DNA of 25,040 nt from the NCBI GenBank assembly GCA_009602725.1, contig WELB01000014.1:1282632-1307671 (forward strand). The letters run 5' to 3'. The DNA comes from Spirogloea muscicola. Lineage: Eukaryota > Streptophyta > Zygnematophyceae > Spirogloeales > Spirogloeaceae. A model generated the notes under the pieces. It made no database searches. It was not told the DNA's origin and saw only the letters and a list, made by a program, of their open reading frames with translations. Of this stretch, positions 1 through 10,113 are shown one piece after another. Each line of letters begins with the position of its first letter. Position 1 is the first letter of the stretch. The position numbers and the translations under genes are program-made.

Positions 1-62
1 CGGCGGCGTCGGCGGCGGCGGCGGCGACGGCGGAGGCGGCGGCGGCGGCGGCGGCGGCGAAG
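1..62. repeat. CGG-rich trinucleotide tract at window edge
   Basis: An almost uninterrupted run of CGG/CGA triplets from the first base. It may be the 5' UTR or the first exon of a gene lying to the left, or plain low-complexity DNA. Open frames that cross it on both strands (to about 480) are compositionally biased Arg/Pro/Ala strings with no recognisable domain, so I do not call a gene. Confidence 0.8.
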
Positions 63-708
63 GCTCAGCTGAGGCCGGGGTGGCAGCGGCAGATGTTTGG
101 GCACGGAAGTGATGAGCACACAAGGGGGGGCCCGTGCGACGCGCGACGCGCGGGCGACGCCTCTGGACGGCGGAGATGGCGCCTCGGTGGCAGAGGCGAC
201 GGCGGTGCGCGATCGAGAGGATCGCCGGGGCTGCGCCGAACGTTCCGGCCGCTTCCGTGCGGCGCAGGGATCCGACGAATCGGACGGCCCCAGCGAGCCG
301 GGCGAGGTCGCCAGGCGACCAGCACTGTCGCCCGGCGGCCGCCCGGCCTCACCGAGATGTGGGCGCTCGCGTACCGTCCGATGATAAATCCATGGACGGC
401 AGCGTGAGGCCCACGCCGCCGCTTGGAGAAGGTGCCATCGGGACCCGCTCGTGGGGGCGGCACCGCCACCCGCGTTGACCAATGGCCAGCGCGCTCCGGA
501 TCGCGCCACAGCGCTTTGCTGCCGTCCGATCCACTGGCGCGGGCGGTCCGATGGAGCGCCCGAGGAAGCGCCAGCTGACATGTCAGCCGCCGAAGGTAGC
601 GTCAGGCGGGTCTGCTGACGCTGTCAGATGACGCTAACCCTGCGCTAGGGGCCGTTCCTCTTGTGCTCCTTAGGCCGCGGCCAAGGCTAGGCCGCCGCCG
701 CCGCTTCC
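63..708 (+). promoter_or_regulatory. GC-rich intergenic region, probable promoter and 5' UTR of the AsnRS gene
   Basis: No convincing coding sequence. A CCAAT pentamer lies at 479-483. A perfect 14-bp palindrome GCTGACATGTCAGC lies at 574-587, followed by further TGACG/GTCAG half-sites near 600-632. These are candidate transcription-factor sites (TGAC-core elements); their use is inference. The start at 709 sits in a short GC-rich leader with ATG in the context CTTCCATGGCTG. Confidence 0.4.
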
Positions 709-3700
709 ATGGCTGGCGAGGGCGGCGCGGCCTCGGCGGCCATGGAGGCGGGCTCGGCAGAGGCGGAGGCCGGCCTGCGGGAGCTGCGTGTCGCCGACGG
801 CGGCGGCGGCAGCGCCGACCTTGGCGCGCAGGCGCGGTACTCGCGGCGGACGCTGGTGCGCGCGGTGCTGGCAGGCGGCGTGGCGCTGGCAGGGCGCAGC
901 CTCGTCGTCGGCGGCTGGGTGAAGACCGGGCGCGAGCAGGGCAAGGGCGCCTTCGCCTTCCTGGAGCTCAACGACGGGTCCTGCCCCGCCAACCTGCAGG
1001 TCCGCCGCCACCACCTAAACCCCAAACCCTAAGCCTTAAGCCCCTTGTTGCTTTCACGGAGCAGTGTTCGATTCGTGAGCTCGTCACCGGCGGCTGCTTG
1101 GGGCCAGGTGATCGTGGAGGCGGCGGTGGCGCCGCTGGAGCGGCTGACTGCCACCGGCACGGCGCTGCTGCTGGAGGGCCAGCTCATGCGCACGCCCGAG
1201 GGCACGCGGCAGCCTGTGGAGCTCCGCGCCGAGCGCGTCCTGGAGGTCGGCCCCTGCGACGCGTCCGCCTACCCCGTCGCCAAGACCAAGTTCCTCTCGC
1301 TCGAGTTCCTGCGCTCCATCCCGCACCTCCGCAGCCGGTCCAACACCGTGAGGACCGCCGCCCTCCAATTGCTTGCCTGTGCAGATGATAGTCGTCAGCC
1401 AGGAGTCAGTGCGCGTCAGGGAATTCAGTGCATGGGTCTGTGCTTACTCCTATCTTACAGTCGATTAAGCCTTCACTTTAGGATTTACCACGAGCTGTTT
1501 CCCAGTAGCAGAGGGCGTCAGGGTTTAGGGTTTAGGGGTATCAATGTTTGATATCGAGGCCTGTGGGAGGGCCATGGGTCTAGCTTGGGGCTGTCGCAAG
1601 CGCCACACCTCACGGCGAGTGATGCCACGTACTACCTGGCTCGCTCAGGACAGCCCCGGTACTGCTGGCATTTTTGCTGGCATCAAACAAGCCAATAGGG
1701 TTTAGGCTTAGGGTTAGCAGTAGGGTGAGGTTTAGGGCTGCCACAACACTCGCTTCTTTAAGCTCATGAGCTTCCAGCAACCGGAAGCGAATCTGAGCAC
1801 GTGAGGACACCGAGGCCAACGGCAGGCAGAAGGGCCAGGTCGAGCAGGGTCTGCGGTTGCTTCGCACCGGTGTGACTGCTGTGGAGGCTTGCTCAAGGAC
1901 CGTCCGACTGGCCTGCTGGGCAGTCGCCCAGCGGATGAAGCTTCTTCAGAGCAGCCTCTCCAGCATAGGAATTCACGAAGGACAGGCCCTCTGTCCTGCT
2001 ACATGGCCGTTACTCTTAGAAGTGCCGTGCCGATTGCTTTCGTGCAGATTGCGGCAGTGGCACGCGTGCGCAATGCGCTCGCGTATGCGACTCACCGCTT
2101 CTTCCAGGACAATGGGTTCCTGTACGTCCAGACGCCCATCATCACAACCAGCGACTGCGAGGGCGCTGGCGAGATGTTCCAGGTCTGTGGCTCCTTCGTT
2201 GCAGCCACCTCCTCTTGCCGAGCTATGCGAGCGGCACGCGGTGCTAGGGGCGCCTCAGTGCTTGTTGACCTACTCTACACTGAGTCTTTCCCACAGGTGA
2301 CGACTCTGCTGGGCGAGTGCGAGCGGCGGGACCGGGAGGACACGGCCAACCCGCCGCCGACTCTGGAGGATGTCGAGGCACTCCGTGCTGTGGTCGCTGG
2401 GAAAGGCGATGCTGTTAAGGAGCTCAAGGAGCGCAAAGCCGAGAAGGCCGAGGTGAAGGCTGCAGTGGAGGAGCTGAATGCAGCCAAGGACGAGCTCGGC
2501 AGGGTGGCAGACCGGGCACGACGGAAGCCCGGGCTACCCCGCTTGCACAATGGCAACTTTGACTACAGCGAGGACTTCTTTGCCCGCCAAGCCTTCCTCA
2601 CTGTCTCTGGTCAGCTCCAGGTCAATTTCAATCTTAGACTTGACATCTCTAGGACGTTTTAGCTGCAGTTTTAAGATTAGGGACCCCAGTTCAGAGTATG
2701 GTTGTGGCCGTAGCATGAAGTAAAAGTTGACCTCCTCGAATTCACAAATCACAAGAGTAAGGTGCAGTATCTGATTTATACTGCATACTCTGATTAATTG
2801 AAGGAGCATCAAGGAATTAAAAGTCTGCCAGAGAAGGCTGTGAGAACTTGGTGGCCCTGAGGCGCAAAGCTAGAGTCAATCACTCATTTGGGAAACACTG
2901 CCCCTGAATCTTGCTGCTATCACTGCGGACTCTGCGTGCAGGTGGAGACGTACGCGTGCGCATTGAGCAGCGTGTACACTTTTGGGCCGACATTTCGGGC
3001 CGAAAACTCACACACCACGCGGCACCTTGCTGAGTTTTGGATGATTGAGCCGGAGATTGCGTTCGCGGACCTCGAAGTGCGCTCGCAAGTCTGGCACGTG
3101 CTGAGACATGTTTGACGAAGGCCTGATTGTATGTCGTTCTCTATTCAGTCAAATGAAGAAGTCGTTTCTGAATCGTCATTGGGCAACTGCAGGATGACAT
3201 GAATTGCGCAGAGGATTATGTGAGGTACTTGTGCCAGTACCTCCTGGACCACTGCTTGGACGACATGCAGCTCTTTGCCGATAAGTTTGACAAGGAGGCA
3301 GTCACGAGGTTGGAGGCAGTCGCTGGCTCCCCATTCCGCAGAATAACCTACACGGAAGCAATTGAGCTCCTGAAGAAGGTTCTCTGCAGGATGCTGTTGC
3401 ACATGAAGACAAACTTCACCTTGCACATTGCGTCATGCTGCCTCATTCCTGAGCCGTGCTACGTTTGAGTCCTGCAGGAATATGTTTTGTTTGTACATCC
3501 CCTCAGGCTGCGAATTTTCTGCATGATCTTGGATTGTACCGCACACACTGACTGTGTTAGTATGGCTGGCTGCCTTGGTGTAGGTGACAAACAGAAAATT
3601 TGAGAACAAGGTTGAGTGGGGAATTGATCTTGCCTCCGAACATGAAAGGTCATGCGCGCCTCAGACTTGGGCGCCTTGTTGATCATTAGGGAGCTGGCTT

Positions 3701-4571
3701 CTTTGAATGTGTAGCCTCGTATGCTTGCATCCAGGTTTGCGCATGCACAATGCTCCCAGCAAATGTCCATTGGTTTCTTCACGGTAACAGGTACTTGGCA
3801 GAGGAGGTCTTCAAGCAGCCTTTGATTGTGTACAATTACCCCAAGGATATCAAGGCCTTCTACATGCGGCGCAACGACGATGGCAAGACGGTTGCAGCCA
3901 TGGACGTTCTCTGCCCAAAGGCAAGTTCTTACAGCCCTGTATCTTTGCATCTCAATCTGCATACCAAGCCCAAAGTTGCTAGACTTTCTTGCTTGTCACA
4001 CGGTGCGCTTGGGCACATCGTACTTTGCTTCATGAGTATCAGGAGCGACTGTACCTGATCATGCTGCACTACAGCCAATGCTGGCCTGGAGCTCGTCATT
4101 TCGACCGCCATCCCAGTGGGTGATCGAGCAATGTTGTTTGGCAGATTGGGGAGTTGATTGGTGGCAGTCAGCGTGAGGAGCGCTTGGAGGTCCTTGAACA
4201 AAGGTATTCCTGTACCATGAAAGGGTGCCCTGCGAGTGCTCGTGTGTACAGCTTATAAGAGGATGAACGCCCCGTGTCTTTTCAATAAGAGGACCAGTGT
4301 CATGATGATATTGAGGATCATAAATCAGCGAGCGTACCTTGCATTCCATCTTTCACAGAGCTGCTGTTGATCTTGTTCGCCCTGCAGGCTGGCGGAGATG
4401 GGCCTCCCCAAGGAGCCTTACGAATGGTACCTTGACACACGGCGTTTCGGGACAGTGAAGCACGGGGGCTTTGGCCTCGGCTTTGAGCGCATGGTCCTCT
4501 TTGTCACCGGCATCGAAAATATTCGGGACGTCATACCCTTTCCTCGCTACCCTGGCAAAGCGGACTTGTGA
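709..4571 (+). CDS. Asparaginyl-tRNA synthetase, cytosolic plant type (class IIb)
   Basis: It charges tRNA-Asn with asparagine in the cytosol. Ten exons: 709-999, 1108-1347, 2048-2182, 2297-2620, 2942-3076, 3193-3378, 3584-3648, 3791-3920, 4145-4203, 4388-4571. All phases agree and give 582 residues, close to the roughly 570 usual for plant AsnRS. The N-terminal OB-fold anticodon domain includes VGGWVKTGR and ends with [14 protein letters not shown]. Class II motif 1 lies in exon 3 (ends YVQTPII). Motif 2 has FRAEN at 348-352 and [14 protein letters not shown] after it. Motif 3 is GFGLGFERM at 549-557. A charged helical WHEP-like insert occupies about 244-292 ([23 protein letters not shown]), which is typical of the plant cytosolic SYNC proteins. 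Intron 8 has a GC donor. The next ATG, codon 12 at 742, is an alternative start. No clear organellar transit peptide is seen, although the first 30 residues are Ala/Gly-rich. Identity is very secure; individual splice sites are hand-inferred. Confidence 0.95.
1012..1036 (+). promoter_or_regulatory. Telo-box-like motif in AsnRS intron 1
   Basis: CCTAAACCCC followed by AAACCCTAA (1024-1032), just inside the 5' end of the first intron. AAACCCTAA is the plant telo-box, known from promoters and first introns of many translation-related genes. Function here is inference; it could simply be interstitial telomeric sequence like that in intron 2. Confidence 0.45.
1521..1737. repeat. Interstitial telomere-like tracts in AsnRS intron 2
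   Basis: GGGTTTAGGGTTTAGGGG at 1521-1538, and a degenerate TTTAGG/TTAGGG/TAGGG series at about 1697-1737. Both read in the TTTAGGG orientation, opposite to the CCCTAA orientation in intron 1. The rest of this 700-bp intron (1348-2047) shows no other feature I can name. Confidence 0.75.
3921..4144 (+). other. GC-AG intron (AsnRS intron 8)
   Basis: Exon 8 ends CCCAAAG and the intron begins GCAAGT, the strong consensus for a GC donor. It ends GGCAG before ATTGGGGAG. Joining here restores the conserved [15 protein letters not shown] segment. No nearby GT gives that frame. Confidence 0.85.
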
Positions 4572-5494
4572 AACGCATGGAAGTTGATTGGTGGAGTTGG
4601 ATGATTCTATCTGGCCTTTCCTCACATCAGAAGTGCACAGAAGGCTTCGTGCATCCTGATCTGCATCTAGCAACTTCAGCAATCTCTTGCACAACATAAA
4701 TCTGAGCTTCTCCAGCAGCCGCAGAGCCACTGGCTGCCAAAATGGCTGCCAAAAGCCTCAGGCTGCTCGTCCGCCACTTCTTGGCAGCCACCGTGAAGCG
4801 ACTATGAAGTTCCAAAACTAGCGTTCTTAGCCACATCACCGCACCTCCTTACTCGCTAAGAGTGGTGCACAAAGTCCTCAGCAGTAGGCAAGCAGTTGAA
4901 GGCCGCGCTCCTTTGTTCACTTGCAGGTATTTGAAAGCTCCACAGTGAGGCAAGCAACATGTGGTGCCGCAACCTCTGCTTCCACAAGTCTGGTGCTGCT
5001 GCTATATACTTTGAGGAGGACGCAATGATGGAGTCAACGAACAGGGTCTCTGCCTGGCCAACTCGCTCTCTAGCATCCGCTTCAATGGATGCAAAAGTGA
5101 CCCAAAGCTAGCTCAGCTGTAGGCGATTAGACGAGGTCACGAATGCCAATTGCACTGTAAAGGCCTGCCCGCTCACCATGAAAGCATGAAGTGGTTCACG
5201 AAGAACGTTACCATTCTCATCGCTGCAGACTGAATGCAAGTTGTCAGGCAGGCAGGTTTTGGTCAAGTCTATCTTAGTTATAAGGTAGATATACAATTTC
5301 ACAGCCATCTAGTAACACAGTATATCGCTTCAGTCAAAGCAGAAGCTAGGCCGGCTTCCTAGCTGAAGGCCTTTGAGAGCAGCGGTCAATGGCACGGGCA
5401 TTGCATCTGCGTACCGGTGGCTGCTTTGGCTGCAGCCTCTGGCTATAGACAGGAAGAAAGACAGGGGACACACCACCCTGGGACAAATTTCACT
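4572..5494. other. Intergenic region without recognisable gene
   Basis: AsnRS 3' UTR and intergenic DNA. The open frames here are short and lack domains. The only structure I see is a 12-bp perfect tandem duplication, TGGCTGCCAAAA, at about 4731-4754. No tRNA box A/B pair and no repeat-family copy were noticed. Confidence 0.5.
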
Positions 5495-5728
5495 GACCTG
5501 CGGCTGCTCAACAGGGGTTATTGAGCCGAGCTTTGGCGGCGGCCTCCGGCTTCCGTCAGGGCGACGTCTTTCCACCAGCTAGCTACTCGGATCTGCATCT
5601 CCTGTCTAGAGGTTACTGAGCGTTCCCTGGCTGATGTCTTAGTCCTAGTCGTTCGCACTCAAGCTCCCTCAGACCTTGTCCATTCTTTTGGGCTGGCCTT
5701 TCCCAGCCACCTGTCAATATTGAGCACC
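5495..5728 (+). repeat. Dispersed hairpin-repeat copy abutting the MITE
   Basis: Carries CTGCGGCTGCTCAACAGGGG (about 5500-5519), then a GAGGTTACTGAG variant. It ends with CCTTGTCCATTC, TTTTG and the hairpin GGCTGG-CCTTTC-CCAGCC at 5691-5708, followed by CAATATTGAGCACC (to 5728). The same order of blocks occurs at 14030-14246 and 17215-17495. The 3' edge matches the ...CAATGGGCGAGCAC edge of the other copies, so the MITE at 5731 inserted at or next to the end of this copy. Confidence 0.65.
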
Positions 5729-5730
5729 TA

Positions 5731-6198
5731 CAGTCATACCTTGTTATAGGCACCTCTTGATATAGGCACATTAGGGCAAAACCTCGATAGTGGCACCATT
5801 TTGCGGGAAGCACTTTTTTCCCCAGGCAAATGTGACTCGATATAGGAACGTGCCTGTATGTACAGGCACAGTTTTTCGGGGCAGATTTCCCCACTAGGAA
5901 GTGCCTATAGGAAAACAAATCAACATATCTCTCATATTCTCTACAGGGATTAGGGTTGAGGTTAGGGTTTAGGGTGTGGGGTTTGGGGTTTAGGTCTAGG
6001 GTTAGGGTCTAGGCTTTTTAACCCTAACCCTAACCCTAAATTCAAAAAGCCATTTTTCAATATAATCTGATATTTTGCTGATTGTCACGGTAGAAGCACA
6101 TTTGGGGGCAATAGTGCCTCTACAACGAACAAGCACACCTCGACATGGTCACATATTTTCGCCAATCCGGCGGACTTGCCTATAACAAGGTATGACTG
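5731..6198. mobile_element. pogo/Tigger-like MITE, 468 bp, with TA target-site duplication
   Basis: Perfect 22-bp terminal inverted repeats: the left end begins CAGTCATACCTTGTTATA, and the right end (6177-6198) is its exact reverse complement. It is flanked by TA at 5729-5730 and 6199-6200. TIRs starting CAG, rich in TACCTYGTTATA-like sequence, with a TA duplication fit the pogo/Tigger branch of Tc1/mariner (family knowledge). There is no transposase frame, so it is non-autonomous. Sub-terminal motif TATAGGCAC recurs (5745, 5761; inverted at 5901 and near the right end). A hairpin GTGCCTGTA-TG-TACAGGCAC lies at 5850-5869. The interior holds telomere-like repeats. Confidence 0.9.
5947..6051. 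repeat. Inverted telomere-like repeats inside the MITE
   Basis: A G-rich series of TTAGGG, TTTAGGG and variants (5947-6012) is followed by the complementary strand as three CCCTAA units (6021-6039). The C-rich units sit between an 8-bp inverted pair, GGCTTTTT (6012-6019) and AAAAAGCC (6044-6051). The whole block can fold back on itself. Confidence 0.85.
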
Positions 6199-6224
6199 TA
6201 GTAGCCACTTGAATTGCTGTGTGC

Positions 6225-6420
6225 TCTAGCGCTTTTCTGGCCCCTTCAAAACTCGTTCATCCTCAGGTCTCCGTATTATGTAGCATTGTTTAGTCTGCAC
6301 TCGACTCTGCCTGAACAATGTATTGGCTTGAATTGGCCTCCCTTTCAATTCATGCGCCCCGCGCGCCTTCTCTCTTCATCTGGGCTGGCCGATCACAGCC
6401 ATCGCCCTCTACTGCAAGAC
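6225..6420 (+). repeat. Dispersed hairpin-repeat copy upstream of the O-FucT-like gene
   Basis: Contains TAGCGCTTTTCTGGCCCCTT and then GAATTGGCCTCCCTTTCAAT plus an ATGCGC.CCGCGCGCCTTCTC block (about 6331-6380). This is nearly identical to 12138-12183 and, inverted, to 21012-21062. A hairpin TGGGCTGGCC-GATCA-CAGCC follows at 6381-6400. It lies in the probable promoter region of the gene starting at 6611. Confidence 0.65.
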
Positions 6421-6610
6421 CCTTCACACTTTTGCTGCGGCAAGGCCCGCGCTTGCAGCGCATTGAGGTGGGCTGCCGCCTGCCGAGCACAAGGCCGTCT
6501 ACGTGCGAAGTCGACGGCCTCCAGGGGGACCTGCATTGCCGGCTGCCTTCTTTTCGTCCATGGCTCTGCGGCGGTGATGACAACGTTGAAGGCGTGAGAC
6601 TGCGTCGAGC

Positions 6611-9140
6611 ATGGCGGCAGCGGTCGAGGGGCCCGCCGAGGAGCCTGCGGTGGGACCTGCGCCAACTGGGTCTGCGACGCGGAGCGACTCCTGGCTGCTG
6701 CGCAGCCGCTACGTGATAGTGCCGGCGGGGGCGCTGGCGCTCACGCTGGGCCTGGTCCTGGCGGACCTCCGCCGCCTGGCGGTGCTGAATCCCGGCCGCC
6801 TGCTCGCCTTCGACGGCATGGCCGGCCTCGGCGAGGTGGGCTCACGGCGAAACGTGACGTCTGGACCGAAAGCTGGTCGAGCCTTCTTAGCTGGTGGCAC
6901 ATGGGCTTGTTGAATGCCGTCCATTTTTGGGCATCAGTTAGTGATCTCTATGTGCTGACTCGCGGTTACCGAGCGGGTCAGCTTAGCAGCAGGTGATGTT
7001 CACCTGTTAATGTGCTTGCCTTTGTACTTCAACACTCAGGCCCACCATCACTCAATACACACTTCATTCGGAAAGTTGAGAGCTGGATAACACTTCAGCC
7101 TGACGCTTAGGTGTGCATTCCCACAATGCTTTGGGACTCCATGCTCAACCCCACTGCCGATGCACGCTGTCTACCTTCTGCAAGTAGGCTGGGGAGTTCT
7201 ACGGTGGTGAGAAGTTCCTGGTGTACCAGCGCGCTGACGACTGGTGCAAGGGCATCAAGCACTGGCAGTGGAGCTTCCTGTGCGGCGTCGCTGAGGCTGC
7301 GTATCTGAATCGCACGTGGGTCATGGACTACAGCTTCTGCCTATGGTGGGCCCACAATCCCGGGGCTGGCAGGTGATCGACCAGGACTACACTTCTAAGG
7401 CCAGACACAACCATCTGTACACTGTTCACACTTGCAAGAATTCTCTTTGCAGATATCATTAGGATTTTAGCACGCCATGATGGGCAGCAAGCCTGATGAT
7501 GACAGTCATGTGTGTTCTTGTTTTACAGTGACAATATCATCCTTATGTAACTTGCACAACAGGCCTGACACAGCAATGTCGTCTTTGCCCAATATGCCGG
7601 CCCAGAAACATCGAGAAGGACTTCCGGCTGTACTACAGCTCAGAGCACCTCGCGAAATACGTCAGGCTCGTCGAGTGGCATGCTTTCCACAAGGAGCTCC
7701 AGTCCCGCACCGATGCAGGCAGAGAGGTCACTGTGCTGGATGTTGACGAAAACCATGCTGCCTCAGAGCTCAAGCTGCTCGACGTCCCCATTGTGCGCAG
7801 GACCATAACTGACAAGAGGAACCCCTACTGGTACAGGGTAATTGGCCTTCTGCCATCTGGAGCTTGTCAAATGACAATCGGCCAATGCCATGGCTCATGG
7901 CTGATGCAACCTGCTGTCCACTTGCTTGTGTAATACAAGGGAGCCAAGAGTTGTGTTAAATAGTACGTTTCAAGGGTTGGGCTGTTCGCCGATCAAAGCG
8001 GTAGGCCACGAGAACGAATGTGGAGTAAGGACGTCATTAGACCTCAACTTCGATGTGCACAAAGTCACTGCTCTGACATCCTCAAGTGCTTCCGCATTGC
8101 AGGTCTGTGACAGGCCGATCAACAAGGCAGTGCTCATTCGCAACTTCAACATGTTGTGGCAGCAGCCGCATCTGCATGACATGGCGGAGGCGATTATTAA
8201 GCGGCTGGGGGGCGTTTACGACAGCGTACATATTCGACGTGGTGACAAGGTGTATCAGAAGAACTGGCGGGGCCGATGGCCACACCTGGACCGTGACACA
8301 CGGCCTCCCAAGCTCTACGGTACCTGAGACCACAGTCTTTTGGTAATTCTTTGTTGATGGTAGTCACGATTGTGACACTATGATTGTACGAATGGATATA
8401 AGGATTGTGAGTGAGGGCGTTGAGATAGTAGTTCAGCTTTGAGGTCTGGAGTGGGTGTTCTAGATACGATTCTGCAATAGGTCAGGCTGTATTTGTGTGC
8501 GAGTTCCCTAGCAAAACACGGGTGCAAGTCTAATTAATGGCAATATTGCAGAAACGCTGCTCAAGCTGGTGACTCCTGGGAGGCCGCTGTATGTGGCAAC
8601 AGACGAGACGCCTACATTTTTTGTTGCAATGGACAAGTTGTTCAATGTGTCGTTCCTCAGTTCTTACTCAGACCTTTGGCAGCCAGGCAGCGCCTGGTAC
8701 AAGACTGTGGAGACGATACTTGGTGGGCCAAGACCCGCAGACCTGCAGGCATCTACTGTGGCTTGTTTAGCAATTACAGTCATCATGATTTATACTTGTG
8801 AATTTGTCCAATCTTTTGTTTTTGTTGTGCAACAACACAATGTGTCATTGAACACGTTCGAAGCAACTGGCTCCAGAGGGTAAGATGTGAGTGTGTCGAA
8901 GGAGGCAGTCTTTGCGATTGGCCAGGATTGGCCCCTGCTATTGCCCACCACCTCAATATTCAGTCTGAAAAGTGTTCGCACTGCTCCTTCTTTATTGCAG
9001 GGCAGAGGCAGACTCCTGACTTTGATGGTTATATGAGGACATTGGTGGACTACGATGTGTTTGGCGCCGCCTCAAAGAAAATTGAGACTTTCAACAACTT
9101 GACTGACGACCCTAGGAGTGGCCGCTACCGACGGCGGTGA
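6611..9140 (+). CDS. O-fucosyltransferase-like type II membrane protein
   Basis: Probable Golgi glycosyltransferase of the plant O-fucosyltransferase-like superfamily (GDP-fucose fold); donor and acceptor are not provable from sequence. Six exons: 6611-6835, 7188-7372, 7606-7837, 8103-8319, 8552-8722, 9001-9140. Phases are consistent and give 389 residues. A short cytosolic N-terminus precedes one membrane anchor at about 34-52 (YVIVPAGALALTLGLVLAD). The lumenal part has WSFLCGVAEAAYLNRTWVMD, KDFRLYYSSEHL, then NPYWYR|VCDRP. The superfamily hallmark HIRRGDK is at 257-263, LYVATDE at 299-305, and DFDGYMRTLVDYDVF near the C-terminus. NRT, NVS and NLT sequons fit lumenal exposure. It resembles the plant subgroup once annotated as calcium-ion-binding protein. 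The exon 2 acceptor (7188 rather than 7197) is the least certain junction. Confidence 0.84.
6960..7090 (-). repeat. Dispersed repeat copy in O-FucT-like intron 1
   Basis: The reverse complement contains AGTACAAAGGCAAGCACATT and then CATCACCTGCTGCTAAGCTGACC. It matches 18540-18613 on the + strand (GGCAAGTACATTGACA, CACCTGCTGCTAAGCTGACC), and part of it matches 21340-21390. It is a different family from the GGCTGG hairpin units. Confidence 0.65.
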
Positions 9141-10113
9141 GATTGTATGTGTGGTCCTGAGTGTGCGGATGACAAAGCTGGCATTTATGTCCTGCTGCAC
9201 CAATGACAGACTTTTCATCAAGCCCTCAATTGTTGTGTATACTACAGTAAAGTGTCCCTTCAAGCAAAGCGGTTCGAGTGAACCACATTGATACTCTATG
9301 CTTACATAGAGCATTCGCCAGGCTGTCCTTGGCCTCATTGGAGATTGATTTGTACGGTATACATACATCATGCATCACTGGCAATCAACAATAGCTTCTA
9401 CATTAAACAAAATTACAAAGCAAGTCGTCACGTGCGGCTAGTCTAGACTGATTGATTTGCCATATACGAAAGAGGCATGAGCTTGTCTGATAAATGATTA
9501 CCCGGCAACAAAAGCGTGATCTTGCCCACTTCATGACCACTCTCGTGATATTGAGATCACTTAAGTCACATGCTAGATTCTACTAGTTGTCATGTATGTA
9601 CACCCAGCTTTTCAACGCTAGCATTGGCTCCCACAGACTGGCAGGCATTGTCTTACTGGATTGCCAAGTTACAGACAATCAAAGGTTGCACTGGACAGTG
9701 CCCTATAAGCACAAGTGACTGCAGCCTGCAGTTGAGTAGGAGCAAAGTGATATATCATCCTTGACAGTGTTATTAATGAATGTATGAGTCTACAAAGTAG
9801 CAGCAGTACCTCCTAAGCTCGCAAGTAAGAATCTCGGAACAAACATTGATGAGGCAAGTCCTCTGTACCTCTAACTTCAGCCTTGGTGCGTGGCTTGGTC
9901 ATCAAGATTTGGCAAAGTCAATAGAGGGCGAGCCCGCAGCCGGCTGCAGCATGCAGTCTTTCGGGGCGGGCAAGTGGTGTAGTATGATACTCGGCAGCGG
10001 CGGGCTGCGTCAAGAATCGTGCGAGTGCCAATGGGGCAGCTGCAGGGGGTTGTACAAGGGGAGCCGAGGGCAAAGCAGAGCAAGGTGGCATGGAGACGGC
10101 GCTTGGGCCATCG
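9141..10113. other. Intergenic region between convergent genes
   Basis: Holds the 3' ends of the O-FucT-like gene (+) and the universal stress gene (-). I see no coding sequence and no copy of the local repeat families. Minor palindromes only: GGTTCGAGTGAACC near 9270 and GCAGCCGGCTGC at 9936-9947. No TGTAA signal follows the 9140 stop. Confidence 0.5.

Noticed and set aside
65-1388. Several long overlapping frames on both strands in the GC-rich left end
   Set aside because: Arg/Pro/Ala/Gly-rich shadows caused by high GC; none shows a domain, and those beyond 709 overlap the clear AsnRS exons in other frames.
3591-3595. AsnRS exon 7 acceptor at ACAG 3594
   Set aside because: Shifts the frame by one base; the TAG at 3581-3583 keeps phase 0 and the conserved [18 protein letters not shown] segment.
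7341-7350. Exon 2 donor of the O-FucT-like gene at 7346 (CTATG|GTGGG)
   Set aside because: Joining it to the acceptor at 7606 creates TGA; the donor at 7373 gives an in-frame AGA and extends the conserved region.
8723-8900. Continuation of O-FucT exon 5 as a 104-codon frame
   Set aside because: The extension past CTTG is hydrophobic low-value sequence; splicing at 8722 to 9001 restores the family's DFDGYM...VDYDVF region.
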